Counted from the first letter of the stretch, positions 6,158 to 14,884 are shown. The stretch is DNA of 21,096 nucleotides from DUMC01 sp035362115 (GCA_035362115.1 DAOSDD010000055.1:1-21096), one strand, 5' to 3'. The notes: generated by a model not told the origin, from the sequence alone. Numbers and translations: made by a program.

Positions 6158-9100
6158 ATAAAAGATATGGTAAGACGTATTTTTGTAGAAACCAAAAATG
6201 AGTATGATGTAGAATCACAGCAACTCTATGAGGAAATCACCGGGTTTCTTGGAATTGAAAATTTAAAATCTGTAAAAGTTTTTTCCAAGTATGATATTCA
6301 GGGAATTACAGACCAGCAATATTTGGAAGTCAGAAACAGAGTTTTATCAGAGCCTCCAATTAATAATGTATATGAAGAAAATACAGGCTTCGAAGAACAT
6401 GTTATGCTTGAAAAAGAAATTAGAATCATTGCAATGGAATATCTCCCTGGACAGTATGACCAAAAGGCTGATATTACGTCACAATGTATTCAGATAATTA
6501 TAGGTGGGCCAAGGCCAATTGTGAAAACAGCCAGAATAATCGTTCTTAAAGGAAAAATATCAGATGTTGAATTCAGCAGAATTAAAAACTATTATATTAA
6601 TCCTGTTGAAAGCAAAGAGACATCTTTAGAAAAGCTATCAAAGCTTGACAGTGATATTAAAGAACCTGACGATATAAAAATTCTTGAAGGTTTTATTAAT
6701 GTATCGGATTCTGAAATCGAAGAATACGGAAATAAAATAGGGTTTGCAATGCCTGGTGAAGATCTTCTGTTCTGTAGAGATTATTTTAAAAATCAGGAAA
6801 AACGCGACCCTACTATGACAGAAATTAAAGTTCTGGATACTTACTGGTCTGACCACTGCAGGCATACTACCTTTATGACAAGAATACAAGATATTGAGTT
6901 TGATAAAGGACCATACTATGAAGTTATTAACAGAGCATTCCAGGAATATCTCAAATCCAGAGAATATGTTTATTCGGACAAGCCCAAAGATATATGCCTT
7001 ATGGACCTTGCAACCATAAATATGAAAGAGCAAAGGAAAAGGGGACTGCTGGAAGATCTTGAAGTGTCAGAAGAAGTAAATGCCAGCAGTATAACTGTTA
7101 GTGTTGATGTAGAGGGAATGACTGAAGAATGGCTTGTAATGTTTAAAAATGAAACCCATAACCATCCTACGGAAATTGAACCTTTCGGAGGAGCTGCAAC
7201 CTGTCTTGGAGGAGGAATAAGAGACCCGCTCTCAGGAAGGGCATATGTATACCAGGCTATGAGAATTACGGGCAGCGGCGACCCAAGGACAAAAATTGAA
7301 GATACCCTGCCAGGAAAGCTTCCCCAAAGGAAAATTACTACAACTGCAGCAGCGGGATATAGTTCATATGGTAATCAGATAGGCATTTCATCAGGACATC
7401 TTTCAGAAATTTATGATGAAGGCTTTGTGGCAAAGAGAATGGAACTTGGAGCTGTAATAGGGGCAGCACCAAAGAGAAATGTTGTTAGAGAAAATCCATG
7501 TACGGGTGATGTCATTATTCTTTTAGGCGGAAGAACAGGCCGTGATGGCTGTGGTGGTGCTACAGGATCTTCGAAGGAACATACTGAGGAATCTCTGCTT
7601 ACAAGTGGGGCAGAAGTCCAAAAAGGGAATCCGCTCATAGAAAGAAATATCCTTCGCATGTTTAGAAAGCCTGAAGTAAGCCGTATGATCAAAAGATGCA
7701 ACGATTTTGGTGCGGGCGGGGTTTCAGTTGCCATAGGTGAACTTGCAGATGGACTGGACATAAATCTTGATAAAGTACCGGTAAAATATGCAGGGCTTAA
7801 TGGGACTGAACTGGCAATATCAGAATCCCAGGAGCGTATGGCTGTTATGGTGTCTAAGGAAAATGAAGCTCGATTTATTGAAATGGCAGCTGAAGAAAAT
7901 CTCGAAGCTACTACAGTTGCAGTTGTTACGGAGGAACCCAGGCTTAAAATAAGATGGAGGGGTAAAACCATTGTTGATTTAAGCAGGGAGTTTCTAAATT
8001 CCAGTGGTATAAGGAAAAACACCAATGTTAAAGTATTGAGCCCTGTTAATGAAAATAATTACTTTTTCTCTCTGCCTTATGAAATAGATAAGAGCCTCGA
8101 AGCTGGTGATATAGAAAAGGCCTGGATGAGCAATCTGAAAAGACTTAATATATGCAGCCAAAAAGGGCTGATGGAGAGATTTGATAGTACTGTAGGAGGA
8201 GATACTGTTTTAATGCCTATGGGAGGCAAATATCAGTTAAGCCCTGCAGAAGGTATGGTAGCAAGGATACCGGTGCTTGAGGGAGAAACATCCACAGCCA
8301 CTGTTATGACCTATGGATATAACCCTTCAATAGGAAATTGGAGCCCTTTTCATGGTGCTTTATATTCCATAGTGGAGGCTGTTGCAAAAGTTGCTGCCAT
8401 TGGAGGGGATTACAAGAAGATAAGATTAAGCCTTCAGGAATATTTTGAAAGACTGGGCAGTGATCCCGAAAAGTGGGGGAAACCTTTTGTTGCTTTACTC
8501 GGAGCATATTATGCTCAGAAAAACCTTGGACTGCCTTCTATCGGTGGAAAGGACAGTATGTCGGGTACCTTCGAGAATATACATGTTCCTCCAACAGTTG
8601 TTGCGTTTGCGGTAAATACTTTAAATATAAATAGTGTTATTTCAACTGAGTTCAAAAAGGCTGGGAGCAAGGTTATTTGTGTACCATTAAGACAAGATAA
8701 AAATAATATTCCGGATTTCGAGGGTATGGGTAAAAACTATGCCCAAATACATGAGCTTATAAAGACAGGAAAAGTTTTAGCTTCGTCAACAGTAAAAGAA
8801 GGTGGACTGGCTGCTGCTGTAAGCAAGATGTGTTTCGGCAATAAGATTGGGTTTGCTCTTTCACATGTAAAATCCCCGCAAAATCTATTTGCGCCTGATT
8901 ATGGTTCTATTGTTCTGGAACTTGACAATACAGGTGATTTGACCCAGATGGAACAGAACCTCCAGGGACTTGATTATTATGAGCTTGGAACTACAATAGA
9001 TGAGCAGAATATAATTATTAATAATGTTGTGATAAGCCTGGACAAGGCAATATCCAGTTGGGAATTAGTGCTTAATGATATTTTCCCTGTAAAGACTGAA

Positions 9101-10012
9101 AAAGTTGAAACTTGCGCACACAGTATTTATGATAGTATATCAGAAAATAAAAGCACTTCAGAACTAAAAGCCGGTAATTTTACAGGAAGAGCAAAGCTCG
9201 GGAAAACTGCCAAACCTTTAATCTTTATTCCTGTATTCCATGGAACATCTGGTGAATATGAGGCAGCACAAGCATTTGAAAAAGCAGGTGGGACAGTTGA
9301 TACATTTGTATTCCGCAGTTTAACAGGAGAGCACATTAAGCAATCTATAGATATTATAGAAGAGAAAATCAATAACAGTCAGATACTAATGCTTCCAGGG
9401 GGATTAAGTGGAGATTTGCAGCTAGGAGGCTCCGGACGATATATGGCAGCTGTCCTGGGCAACCCGTATATTAAAGATGCTATCAACCGTTTGCTGAATG
9501 AGCGTCATGGTCTTATACTTGGACTAGGTATAGGTTTTCAGGCATTGTTAAAACTTGGTCTGCTTCCATATGGAGAATTCAGAGAAATGAATGAATCCAG
9601 TCCTACATTGGCGGTTAATATTAATGGGAATTTTGTCTCTCGTATGGTTTGGACAAAAGTTACATCAACTATGTCACCATGGTTTGCAAACACTAAGGCA
9701 GGAGATATACACCTTGTACCTATAGCCTGTGGAGAAGGAAGATTTGTTGCCGGAACTTCAGATATTGAATTATTAGCTAAAAATGGGCAAATCGCATCAA
9801 CATATGTTACCAACTGCGGAAGTCCGGCTTGTGATACAGGCAGTAATCCAACAGGCTCCATGAATGCGATTGATGGAATAACCAGCCCTGATGGAAGAAT
9901 CCTGGGTATGGTTACACATCCTGAAAGAATAGACACAAATACAGCACTGAATGTACCGGGGAATAAAGAACAGAAGATATTTGAGGCAGGTGTGAAATAT
10001 TTTGGTTGGTGA
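6086..10012 (+). CDS. purL: Phosphoribosylformylglycinamidine synthase, single-chain, with degenerate glutaminase domain
   Basis: Catalyses the fourth step of purine synthesis: FGAR + ATP + glutamine (or ammonia) to FGAM. The synthase half looks intact: SDHCRH at 255-260, ETHNHPTEIEPFGG from 356, the GGRTGRDGCGGATG loop, NDFGAGGVSVAIGELADG and SIGGKDSMSG. The C-terminal class I glutaminase domain (about 1045-1308) keeps its fold and the THPER His-Glu pair (H1278, E1280), but the nucleophile motif, normally GICNGFQ, reads GLGIGFQ (1146-1152), so the catalytic Cys is Gly1148; the usual PGTNCEYD reads HGTSGEYE (1052-1059). The reading frame is clean, so these are substitutions, not sequencing slips. 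Family members normally start MVRRIFVE, here at 6167; the 27 residues before it come from tandem repeats. No strong ribosome site precedes 6086; AGAAGG before 6104 is better, so 6104 or 6167 may be used. It stands alone, without other pur genes. An intact PurL probably exists elsewhere. Confidence 0.95.
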   Translation: MKEGADMKECASMKECADMKEGASIKDMVRRIFVETKNEYDVESQQLYEEITGFLGIENLKSVKVFSKYDIQGITDQQYLEVRNRVLSEPPINNVYEENTGFEEHVMLEKEIRIIAMEYLPGQYDQKADITSQCIQIIIGGPRPIVKTARIIVLKGKISDVEFSRIKNYYINPVESKETSLEKLSKLDSDIKEPDDIKILEGFINVSDSEIEEYGNKIGFAMPGEDLLFCRDYFKNQEKRDPTMTEIKVLDTYWSDHCRHTTFMTRIQDIEFDKGPYYEVINRAFQEYLKSREYVYSDKPKDICLMDLATINMKEQRKRGLLEDLEVSEEVNASSITVSVDVEGMTEEWLVMFKNETHNHPTEIEPFGGAATCLGGGIRDPLSGRAYVYQAMRITGSGDPRTKIEDTLPGKLPQRKITTTAAAGYSSYGNQIGISSGHLSEIYDEGFVAKRMELGAVIGAAPKRNVVRENPCTGDVIILLGGRTGRDGCGGATGSSKEHTEESLLTSGAEVQKGNPLIERNILRMFRKPEVSRMIKRCNDFGAGGVSVAIGELADGLDINLDKVPVKYAGLNGTELAISESQERMAVMVSKENEARFIEMAAEENLEATTVAVVTEEPRLKIRWRGKTIVDLSREFLNSSGIRKNTNVKVLSPVNENNYFFSLPYEIDKSLEAGDIEKAWMSNLKRLNICSQKGLMERFDSTVGGDTVLMPMGGKYQLSPAEGMVARIPVLEGETSTATVMTYGYNPSIGNWSPFHGALYSIVEAVAKVAAIGGDYKKIRLSLQEYFERLGSDPEKWGKPFVALLGAYYAQKNLGLPSIGGKDSMSGTFENIHVPPTVVAFAVNTLNINSVISTEFKKAGSKVICVPLRQDKNNIPDFEGMGKNYAQIHELIKTGKVLASSTVKEGGLAAAVSKMCFGNKIGFALSHVKSPQNLFAPDYGSIVLELDNTGDLTQMEQNLQGLDYYELGTTIDEQNIIINNVVISLDKAISSWELVLNDIFPVKTEKVETCAHSIYDSISENKSTSELKAGNFTGRAKLGKTAKPLIFIPVFHGTSGEYEAAQAFEKAGGTVDTFVFRSLTGEHIKQSIDIIEEKINNSQILMLPGGLSGDLQLGGSGRYMAAVLGNPYIKDAINRLLNERHGLILGLGIGFQALLKLGLLPYGEFREMNESSPTLAVNINGNFVSRMVWTKVTSTMSPWFANTKAGDIHLVPIACGEGRFVAGTSDIELLAKNGQIASTYVTNCGSPACDTGSNPTGSMNAIDGITSPDGRILGMVTHPERIDTNTALNVPGNKEQKIFEAGVKYFGW

Positions 10013-10028
10013 GTTGTAGAACTATTAA

Positions 10029-10211
10029 GTTATTCTTGAAGTATTTTCTCAAAGACGAGGGATTCCTAACCTTTCCATCACGCAGGCTTTTGCAGCTTGC
10101 AATATGAACTATAACGGCCATTCCGCAGATTATTTAGAGAGAAGGTTGGCGTTTCCCCATCTGTATATCGGAAAATGTCAGAGTCAAATGAATTGTCCTA
10201 CTAAGCAATAA
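10029..10211 (+). pseudogene. Possible gene remnant or small protein ahead of a terminator
   Basis: Plus-strand frame open for 60 codons from 10029 to the TAA at 10209-10211, in a different frame from purL. It contains SITQAFAACNMNYNGHSADY and YLERRLAFPHLYIGKCQSQ, protein-like text that I do not recognise. The stop abuts an intrinsic terminator, as for the end of a real gene. The only ATG is at 10104 (35 codons left) with no ribosome site, so it is more likely the 3' end of a deleted gene than a working one. Confidence 0.25.
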
Positions 10212-10213
10212 GA

Positions 10214-10257
10214 GGGAGCCAGGCTTTGGTTAAACACAAAAGCCCGGCTTCTTTTTA
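10214..10257 (+). terminator. Intrinsic terminator downstream of purL
   Basis: GAGCC-A-GGCTTT (from 10216) pairs with AAAGCC-C-GGCTTC (to 10251) with one mismatch, followed by TTTTTAATTT. It serves purL and anything encoded in the 10013-10211 stretch. Confidence 0.85.
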
Positions 10258-10507
10258 ATTTCGAAATAACATTTTTCGTACTAATTATAAGCATATTCAA
10301 CCTATCCTTACAGCCAGCCTGTTGATAAAATATTAATAGCAGTTATGCAAAATATAAGCAGGCTGGATGGAAAAGACCATGACTTAGGAGGTCTTTGCTA
10401 AGGGCCAAACGGTAAAGTTATACCACTGACGAAAGTATACTTATTGAATGGGATCCTGTCATTGATGAAGATATTAATAGCAGCAATGCTTATAACGAAG
10501 TTTGTTT
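10258..10507. other. Intergenic stretch with two inverted repeats and a short relic reading frame
   Basis: CCAGCCTG (10314-10321) pairs with CAGGCTGG (10359-10366), and AAAGACC (10372-10378) pairs with GGTCTTT (10390-10396) around an 11-nt loop; on the minus strand the latter ends in four T and may be a weak terminator for the sulfatase. From about 10414 a plus-strand frame reads DESILIEWDPVIDEDINSSN, which is protein-like (a fibronectin type III style strand is one guess) but has no start and runs antisense into the sulfatase gene. Confidence 0.35.
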
Positions 10508-11926
10508 TTATATTGAGAAGGGATCGTCAAGCTTACTTAACCATTCTTTTAATTCAAGCTCCATTTGGAAAGCTAAATCATTTTCTGCAGCAGTTTCAAA
10601 ACATAGCGGATTTAATTGATAAGGATCCGTTTCATTGTCGTAAAGTAGTCTTTTAGTTTTTTCTCCGGGAAAGTATCCTTTACTAACTACATATGTATAC
10701 CTATAGGTACGTACACCCCTCCAACCTAATGTTTTTGGATCTATCCCTTTAGCACTTAGTTCTTTTAGAAAAACATCCCTACCGGGACAAGCACAAATAA
10801 AAGCAGATGTTACAGGCTGTGTTTTTTCCTTGCGGATTACCGGTGAAAGGTCAGTGCCTTCAACCGAAGCCGGAACCGGAATATTCATTAATTGCAGTAA
10901 AGTAGGCATTACATCTGCGCTGCCTAAAAGAGTTTTCTCCCTGCCTGGCAGTATCCGGGAAGGCCACCTGATAACAAAAGGAATTCCTATAGACTCTTCA
11001 AGCCATACATGTTTTGCCATTAAGCCATGTGAACCCATCATATCTCCATGATCTGAAGACAGAACAACTATAGTATCATCTTCTATACCTTGTTCTTTAA
11101 GGACTTTCAGTAATCTCCCGAAATTTTCATCAAGACCGGAAACTGCTGCATAATAATCCTTGGTGAACCTGGTCAGAGTCTCAAAACCTTCTCCAATCTT
11201 TTCATATGTATGCGTATACAAGCCTTCTGCTTTTACATTAGGTCTGAAGCTAATATCTTTATCCTTGTATAATTCTTTATATTTTTCCGGTAACATATGA
11301 TAAGGACTATGGGGAGGGTTCCAGGAAATAAAAAGGGCAAAAGGATTTTTTTCATATTTTTTTGTATGATCATTTATGTACTTTATAGCTACATCTGTTT
11401 CATGCTCAGGTGACCATTGATTGATATGTATTGCTTTATTGCTGTCCTGCCAATAATGAGGTGCCATATGCTCATCATTTGCACCGTATGAATACCAAAA
11501 GTCGAAACCATGTCTCTTAGGACCGGGAGGAGTATAGGCATCCCATCCTTTTGCACCGGATTCGGGATTTTCAGAAAAATTGCGTTCAGATGAGTCAAGA
11601 TGCCACTTGCCAATGTAGCCTGTAGCATAACCTTGTTTTTTCAACACATCACTAATACATATTTCATGGGTTCCAAGGGCAACATCCACGCCGGGTTTAC
11701 AATTTGTAAACATACCGGTAGAAAGAGGGTAACGTCCCGTCATAAGAGATGCCCTGTGGGGAGAGCATAGGGGGAATGTACTGATAGCATTTTCAAATAT
11801 GAGACTTTCATCTGCAAATTTATCCATATTTGGAGTAACAACAGGATCTTCATTCATAAAACCTACTGCCTGACGTCTCCATTGATCGGCAAAAACAAAT
11901 ATAAGATTTGGTCTTTTTTCGTTCAT
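10508..11926 (-). CDS. Cys-type sulfatase, 472 aa
   Basis: A formylglycine-dependent sulfatase of the alkaline-phosphatase superfamily, cleaving sulfate esters. The signature is PLCSPHRASLMTGRYP, with Cys54 and Arg58 in the C-x-P-x-R core; Cys54 must be oxidised to formylglycine, in anaerobes by the radical SAM enzyme anSME, which is not in this window. Metal-site elements are N7/D14 near the start (NLIFVFADQW), and SDHGD at 291-295; GKWHL at 106-110 and PPHSPYH are substrate-pocket elements of the family. There is no signal peptide, so it acts in the cytoplasm on an imported sugar. Start supported by GGAG about 8 nt upstream. It is the last gene of the minus-strand sugar locus, 217 nt after the enolase-type gene, with a large hairpin in the gap. 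The sulfated substrate is unknown. Confidence 0.94.
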   Translation of the reverse strand: MNEKRPNLIFVFADQWRRQAVGFMNEDPVVTPNMDKFADESLIFENAISTFPLCSPHRASLMTGRYPLSTGMFTNCKPGVDVALGTHEICISDVLKKQGYATGYIGKWHLDSSERNFSENPESGAKGWDAYTPPGPKRHGFDFWYSYGANDEHMAPHYWQDSNKAIHINQWSPEHETDVAIKYINDHTKKYEKNPFALFISWNPPHSPYHMLPEKYKELYKDKDISFRPNVKAEGLYTHTYEKIGEGFETLTRFTKDYYAAVSGLDENFGRLLKVLKEQGIEDDTIVVLSSDHGDMMGSHGLMAKHVWLEESIGIPFVIRWPSRILPGREKTLLGSADVMPTLLQLMNIPVPASVEGTDLSPVIRKEKTQPVTSAFICACPGRDVFLKELSAKGIDPKTLGWRGVRTYRYTYVVSKGYFPGEKTKRLLYDNETDPYQLNPLCFETAAENDLAFQMELELKEWLSKLDDPFSI

Positions 11927-11951
11927 TTAAAGCTCCATTCCTGCTGCGCAC

Positions 11952-12019
11952 GAAATGAATTCGCCCTTTCAGGAACACAACTTTTTAAGAAAAAGTTTTC
12001 ATGGGCTTAAATTCATTTC
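11952..12019. repeat. Large nested hairpin between the enolase-type gene and the first sulfatase
   Basis: GAAATGAATT-c-GCCC (11952-11966) pairs with GGGC-tta-AATTCATTTC (12003-12019), and nested inside is a perfect 8-bp stem AACTTTTT (11979-11986) / AAAAAGTT (11990-11997) with an AAG loop. In the minus-strand transcript it ends about 25 nt before the sulfatase start, where it could control that gene's expression. A second inverted repeat, TGTGCA/TGCACA, lies at 12053-12070. Confidence 0.55.
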
Positions 12020-12143
12020 AGTCGCGAGTGCAATTTATTTTTTTAAAATTCTTGTGCAAAAATATGCACATGCGCATTAGTTTTCAGAAATTTACCAATT
12101 TGTTTTAAATTAAGTCACCTTCAAATTAAATAAATAAATCATA

Positions 12144-13295
12144 TTAAAATACAAAATTTGACCAAGAGGCATGTCTTAGCAAATCTTCGTCAATCTCAAG
12201 GCCAAATCCGGGTAATAGTTTTGGGACTGTTATTGCACTTCCGTCCATCCGAACAGTAGCTTGTGCTTTTACTGAGTTAAGAAAGCCATCTGATTCACCT
12301 GGTTTTACCAATGCTTCCACCCAATCCGCACCCAATCCAATTGCAATCTGTTGCCATGCTGTATTAGCAGGACCCAGCAAACTATCATCTCCTATCATTA
12401 ATTTACCGCCAATTTCCTTAATCTTTTTTCCCAATTTAACTGCCCCATGAATGGAACCGGTACATCCCGGATGAATATTATAGATTCTTCCCATTCCGGG
12501 AAGAATAGTCTTTATAGCTGTAACGGCTAGCCTCAAGGGATAATCAGGTATCAAATCAAGACCGCCTGTCATATTCTGCAATTCAACCCATTGAGCATTG
12601 GTAAGCATGGCAGGATCTTCACAAGCATTAAGACCATTAGCATGAAGTTTTATTAATTGATTTGCTATATCATGCATTCCTTCATCAGCTAATTTTTCTC
12701 TGTAACCACAATTCACATCACCTATTATGTAGGGTTCTTCTCCCAGTACATCCCTTATAGCCCTTACAAGCTCTATATCAAGCTCAATTTTACCAAAAAG
12801 TTTTAGCTTTACATGCGTAGTTAATTTCTCATTTATTGCTTTTTTTGCCAGTTCCTTAACCTGTGTGGGATCATCATGCAAAATTACATAAACTCCAGGT
12901 ACAGAGTTTTTAACTTCATCCCAATTAAGCTCTAAAAGTTTGCCAGCTGGTTCCCCGATAATATGTCCAGCAAGATCAAGTAAAGCCATATCAGCCATCT
13001 CACATCTGCGGCTTCCCCAATCTGTAAGTTTCCTTTCTATATACTGAATAGCCTCCAAGATGGAAAGCCCATTTAATTCATGGAAATATTGCCCCCATTC
13101 AGATAGGCTTATGTTTTTATTATTTACGGACATTACATTTTCACCCCAACCGCAGTAATCTCCGCTGGTAATTTCTATAAATGCGTGTTGACGGCTTTTC
13201 CATGTTCCAAAACTAAAATGTCTTTCAACATCGGAATCATATCTGAATAACTCAATCTTATCGATTTTATTTTTAGCTAAAGCTGATCCAGTCAT
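12144..13295 (-). CDS. Enolase-superfamily (mandelate racemase / muconate lactonizing) enzyme, 383 aa
   Basis: A Mg-dependent enzyme that abstracts a proton next to a carboxylate; members are sugar-acid dehydratases, epimerases and racemases. An N-terminal capping domain (about 10-130) precedes a beta-barrel. Visible active-site residues: the K-x-K pair K163/K165 (HVKLKLFG), and metal ligands D193 (GDVN), E226 (CEDP) and D251 (PDYPL). At the strand-6 position, 24 residues after D251, where muconate-type enzymes have Lys, there is H275 (NIHPGCTGS). E327 may be the last barrel acid. It therefore fits none of the named subgroups that I can recall. The start has GGGGGAG 8 nt upstream and overlaps the sulfatase gene by 23 bp, implying translational coupling. 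Its likely job is dehydration or epimerisation of a sugar acid released by desulfation; this is inferred from context. Confidence 0.9.
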   Translation of the reverse strand: MTGSALAKNKIDKIELFRYDSDVERHFSFGTWKSRQHAFIEITSGDYCGWGENVMSVNNKNISLSEWGQYFHELNGLSILEAIQYIERKLTDWGSRRCEMADMALLDLAGHIIGEPAGKLLELNWDEVKNSVPGVYVILHDDPTQVKELAKKAINEKLTTHVKLKLFGKIELDIELVRAIRDVLGEEPYIIGDVNCGYREKLADEGMHDIANQLIKLHANGLNACEDPAMLTNAQWVELQNMTGGLDLIPDYPLRLAVTAIKTILPGMGRIYNIHPGCTGSIHGAVKLGKKIKEIGGKLMIGDDSLLGPANTAWQQIAIGLGADWVEALVKPGESDGFLNSVKAQATVRMDGSAITVPKLLPGFGLEIDEDLLRHASWSNFVF

Positions 13296-14712
13296 TATGA
13301 GATCTCCCCCAATCCATACATAAATAGTGCATCTTACTTATAATTTCAGCATAAGATGCTTTGCCTGCCAAATTATCCATTTCCAGAGGATCTTTTTCAA
13401 GATCATACAATTCGGCAGAATCACGTAAATCATATACATATTTATATCTCCTGCTAATAACCGCACGCCGAATATCCCCAACGGTTGGGTTTCCTGAATA
13501 CTGGCAGAATAAGTTCCTTTCTTCAGGTGCAACTCCCCGGGTAATCGGGTCTGCCAGTGAAATACCATCTAAATCACACGGAATAGACAAGCCGGTCATA
13601 TCCAATATAGTAGGTAATATATCAAGATGAGAAACCGGAGTATCGATAATATGTCTATTAATGCCTGTTCTTTCGGTCAGAAAATTTGGGCTTTTAACAA
13701 TAAAGGGTACATTAATAGCTTGTTCATACATCTCCATTTTTTGGTACATATTGTGCTGACCCAGATGATCCCCGTGATCTGAGGTGAAAACAATGAGCGT
13801 ACTATCCATTTTGCCGTTTTTTTCAAGCTCCTGAAATATTCTACCTATTGCAGCATCAACAAGATTTAAAAGCCCTAAATGTGCTGCCCATACTTTCCTC
13901 CATTGTTCCAAGGTCAAACCTTCAGCTAGTTGTGCTGCAATACCTCTTCTTCTGTTTGCTGGTTCTCCTTTTGCAGCTATTCCGATATTACCGGGTAGTT
14001 GAAGATTATCCGGGTTAAACATGGACGCATATGGTTCAGGTACTGTTAAAGGTGGATGAGGTGCCCAGAAGTACACAAAAAGAGCAAATGGATTTTCATG
14101 TTCTTTTTGAATAAATTCAATGGCTTTCCCTGAAAAATAATTATCTTTAAAATATTTTTCAGGATGGGGCCAAATAGAAGTCATAGCATTGGAATATTTC
14201 TTTTCTACATACTTATCATCTTGAAATTCCATCACTTGTTTTTCAAAATATTCTGTTCTTCTTATATTAATATCAAGCTCTTTTACATATTCTGCATAAT
14301 CATTATCATCAATCCACATATCAAAGTGCATACGGTCCTTAAGAGAAGGCTTTACTTGTATATGGTTTACACCTACATGTCCTACAGTATAACCAGCCTC
14401 TTCCAAATACTGATGAATGGTTTTGTGATTACCGGCTCTTAACCCTTTAACATCATTAAACACAACACCATTTTTTGTAGGATATTTTCCAGTTGCCAGT
14501 GCTGTTCTTGCAGGCACACACAAGGGACATGTGTTATATGCACGTGTAAACACTGCTGATTGTTCTGCCAGCCTGTTAAGGTTAGGTGAAACCTCCCCGT
14601 TATCCTGAACCATGCCTATACTGTCTCTTCTCTGATGATCGGTCATTATAAATAAAATATCAGGTTTATCCATCTTGTTATTCATAGTCTGTTTTCTACA
14701 TACAAGGTGCAT
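13273..14712 (-). CDS. Cys-type sulfatase, up to 479 aa
   Basis: A second formylglycine-type sulfatase, only distantly like the one at 10508-11926. The signature is TCPLCVPARTALATGKYP, with Cys65 and Arg69 (numbered from 14712); other metal-site parts are D25 in IMTDHQRRD and SDHGDHLGQH at 311-320; APHPPL at 217-222 lines the pocket. No signal peptide, so cytoplasmic. The start is uncertain: ATG at 14712, 14685 and 14673 are all in frame and none has a clear ribosome site; the family usually begins a few residues before the DILFIMTD strand, favouring 14685 or 14673. It overlaps the enolase-type gene by 23 bp and follows the solute-binding protein gene by about 190 nt that contain a strong hairpin. 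Two different sulfatases suggest a substrate with two sulfate positions, or two substrates. Confidence 0.93.
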   Translation of the reverse strand: MHLVCRKQTMNNKMDKPDILFIMTDHQRRDSIGMVQDNGEVSPNLNRLAEQSAVFTRAYNTCPLCVPARTALATGKYPTKNGVVFNDVKGLRAGNHKTIHQYLEEAGYTVGHVGVNHIQVKPSLKDRMHFDMWIDDNDYAEYVKELDINIRRTEYFEKQVMEFQDDKYVEKKYSNAMTSIWPHPEKYFKDNYFSGKAIEFIQKEHENPFALFVYFWAPHPPLTVPEPYASMFNPDNLQLPGNIGIAAKGEPANRRRGIAAQLAEGLTLEQWRKVWAAHLGLLNLVDAAIGRIFQELEKNGKMDSTLIVFTSDHGDHLGQHNMYQKMEMYEQAINVPFIVKSPNFLTERTGINRHIIDTPVSHLDILPTILDMTGLSIPCDLDGISLADPITRGVAPEERNLFCQYSGNPTVGDIRRAVISRRYKYVYDLRDSAELYDLEKDPLEMDNLAGKASYAEIISKMHYLCMDWGRSHNDWISFS

Positions 14713-14845
14713 TTTTAAATATGAAGAGATGTTTATCAGGGACTAATATTACAGTACCTAGAGTCTCCACTTATGCCAATTGCCAATATTTTCTTCATAT
14801 AAATAAAATATACCCCTGTGTATCTCCTTTTAAAGATTTAACATA

Positions 14846-14884
14846 GAAATTCAGTGGGGGATTATAAAGCTCCCACTGAATTTC
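14846..14884 (-). terminator. Strong hairpin after the solute-binding protein gene
   Basis: A perfect 13-bp stem pairs 14846-14858 (GAAATTCAGTGGG) with 14872-14884, loop 13 nt, 20 nt past the stop of the binding-protein gene. On the minus strand it is followed by TATGTTAAATC, with no T-run, so it is more likely an mRNA-stabilising or partial-termination structure than a full terminator. It would raise binding-protein mRNA over the sulfatase genes downstream. Confidence 0.6.

Noticed and set aside
6004..6195. Minus-strand repetitive frame (SFI-A-P/H repeats) that looks like a small membrane peptide
   Set aside because: It is the reverse complement of the tandem repeats at the purL start, with no ribosome site of its own.
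7411..8025. 204-codon minus-strand frame inside purL
   Set aside because: Antisense to a highly conserved part of the synthase domain; serine-rich composition typical of shadow frames.
10444..10656. Plus-strand 70-codon frame with a hydrophobic start
   Set aside because: No ribosome site and it runs antisense into the C-terminal part of the sulfatase.
14846..14884. Hairpin considered as a full intrinsic terminator separating importer and catabolic genes
   Set aside because: No T-run follows on the minus strand, so read-through into the sulfatase and enolase-type genes is likely.
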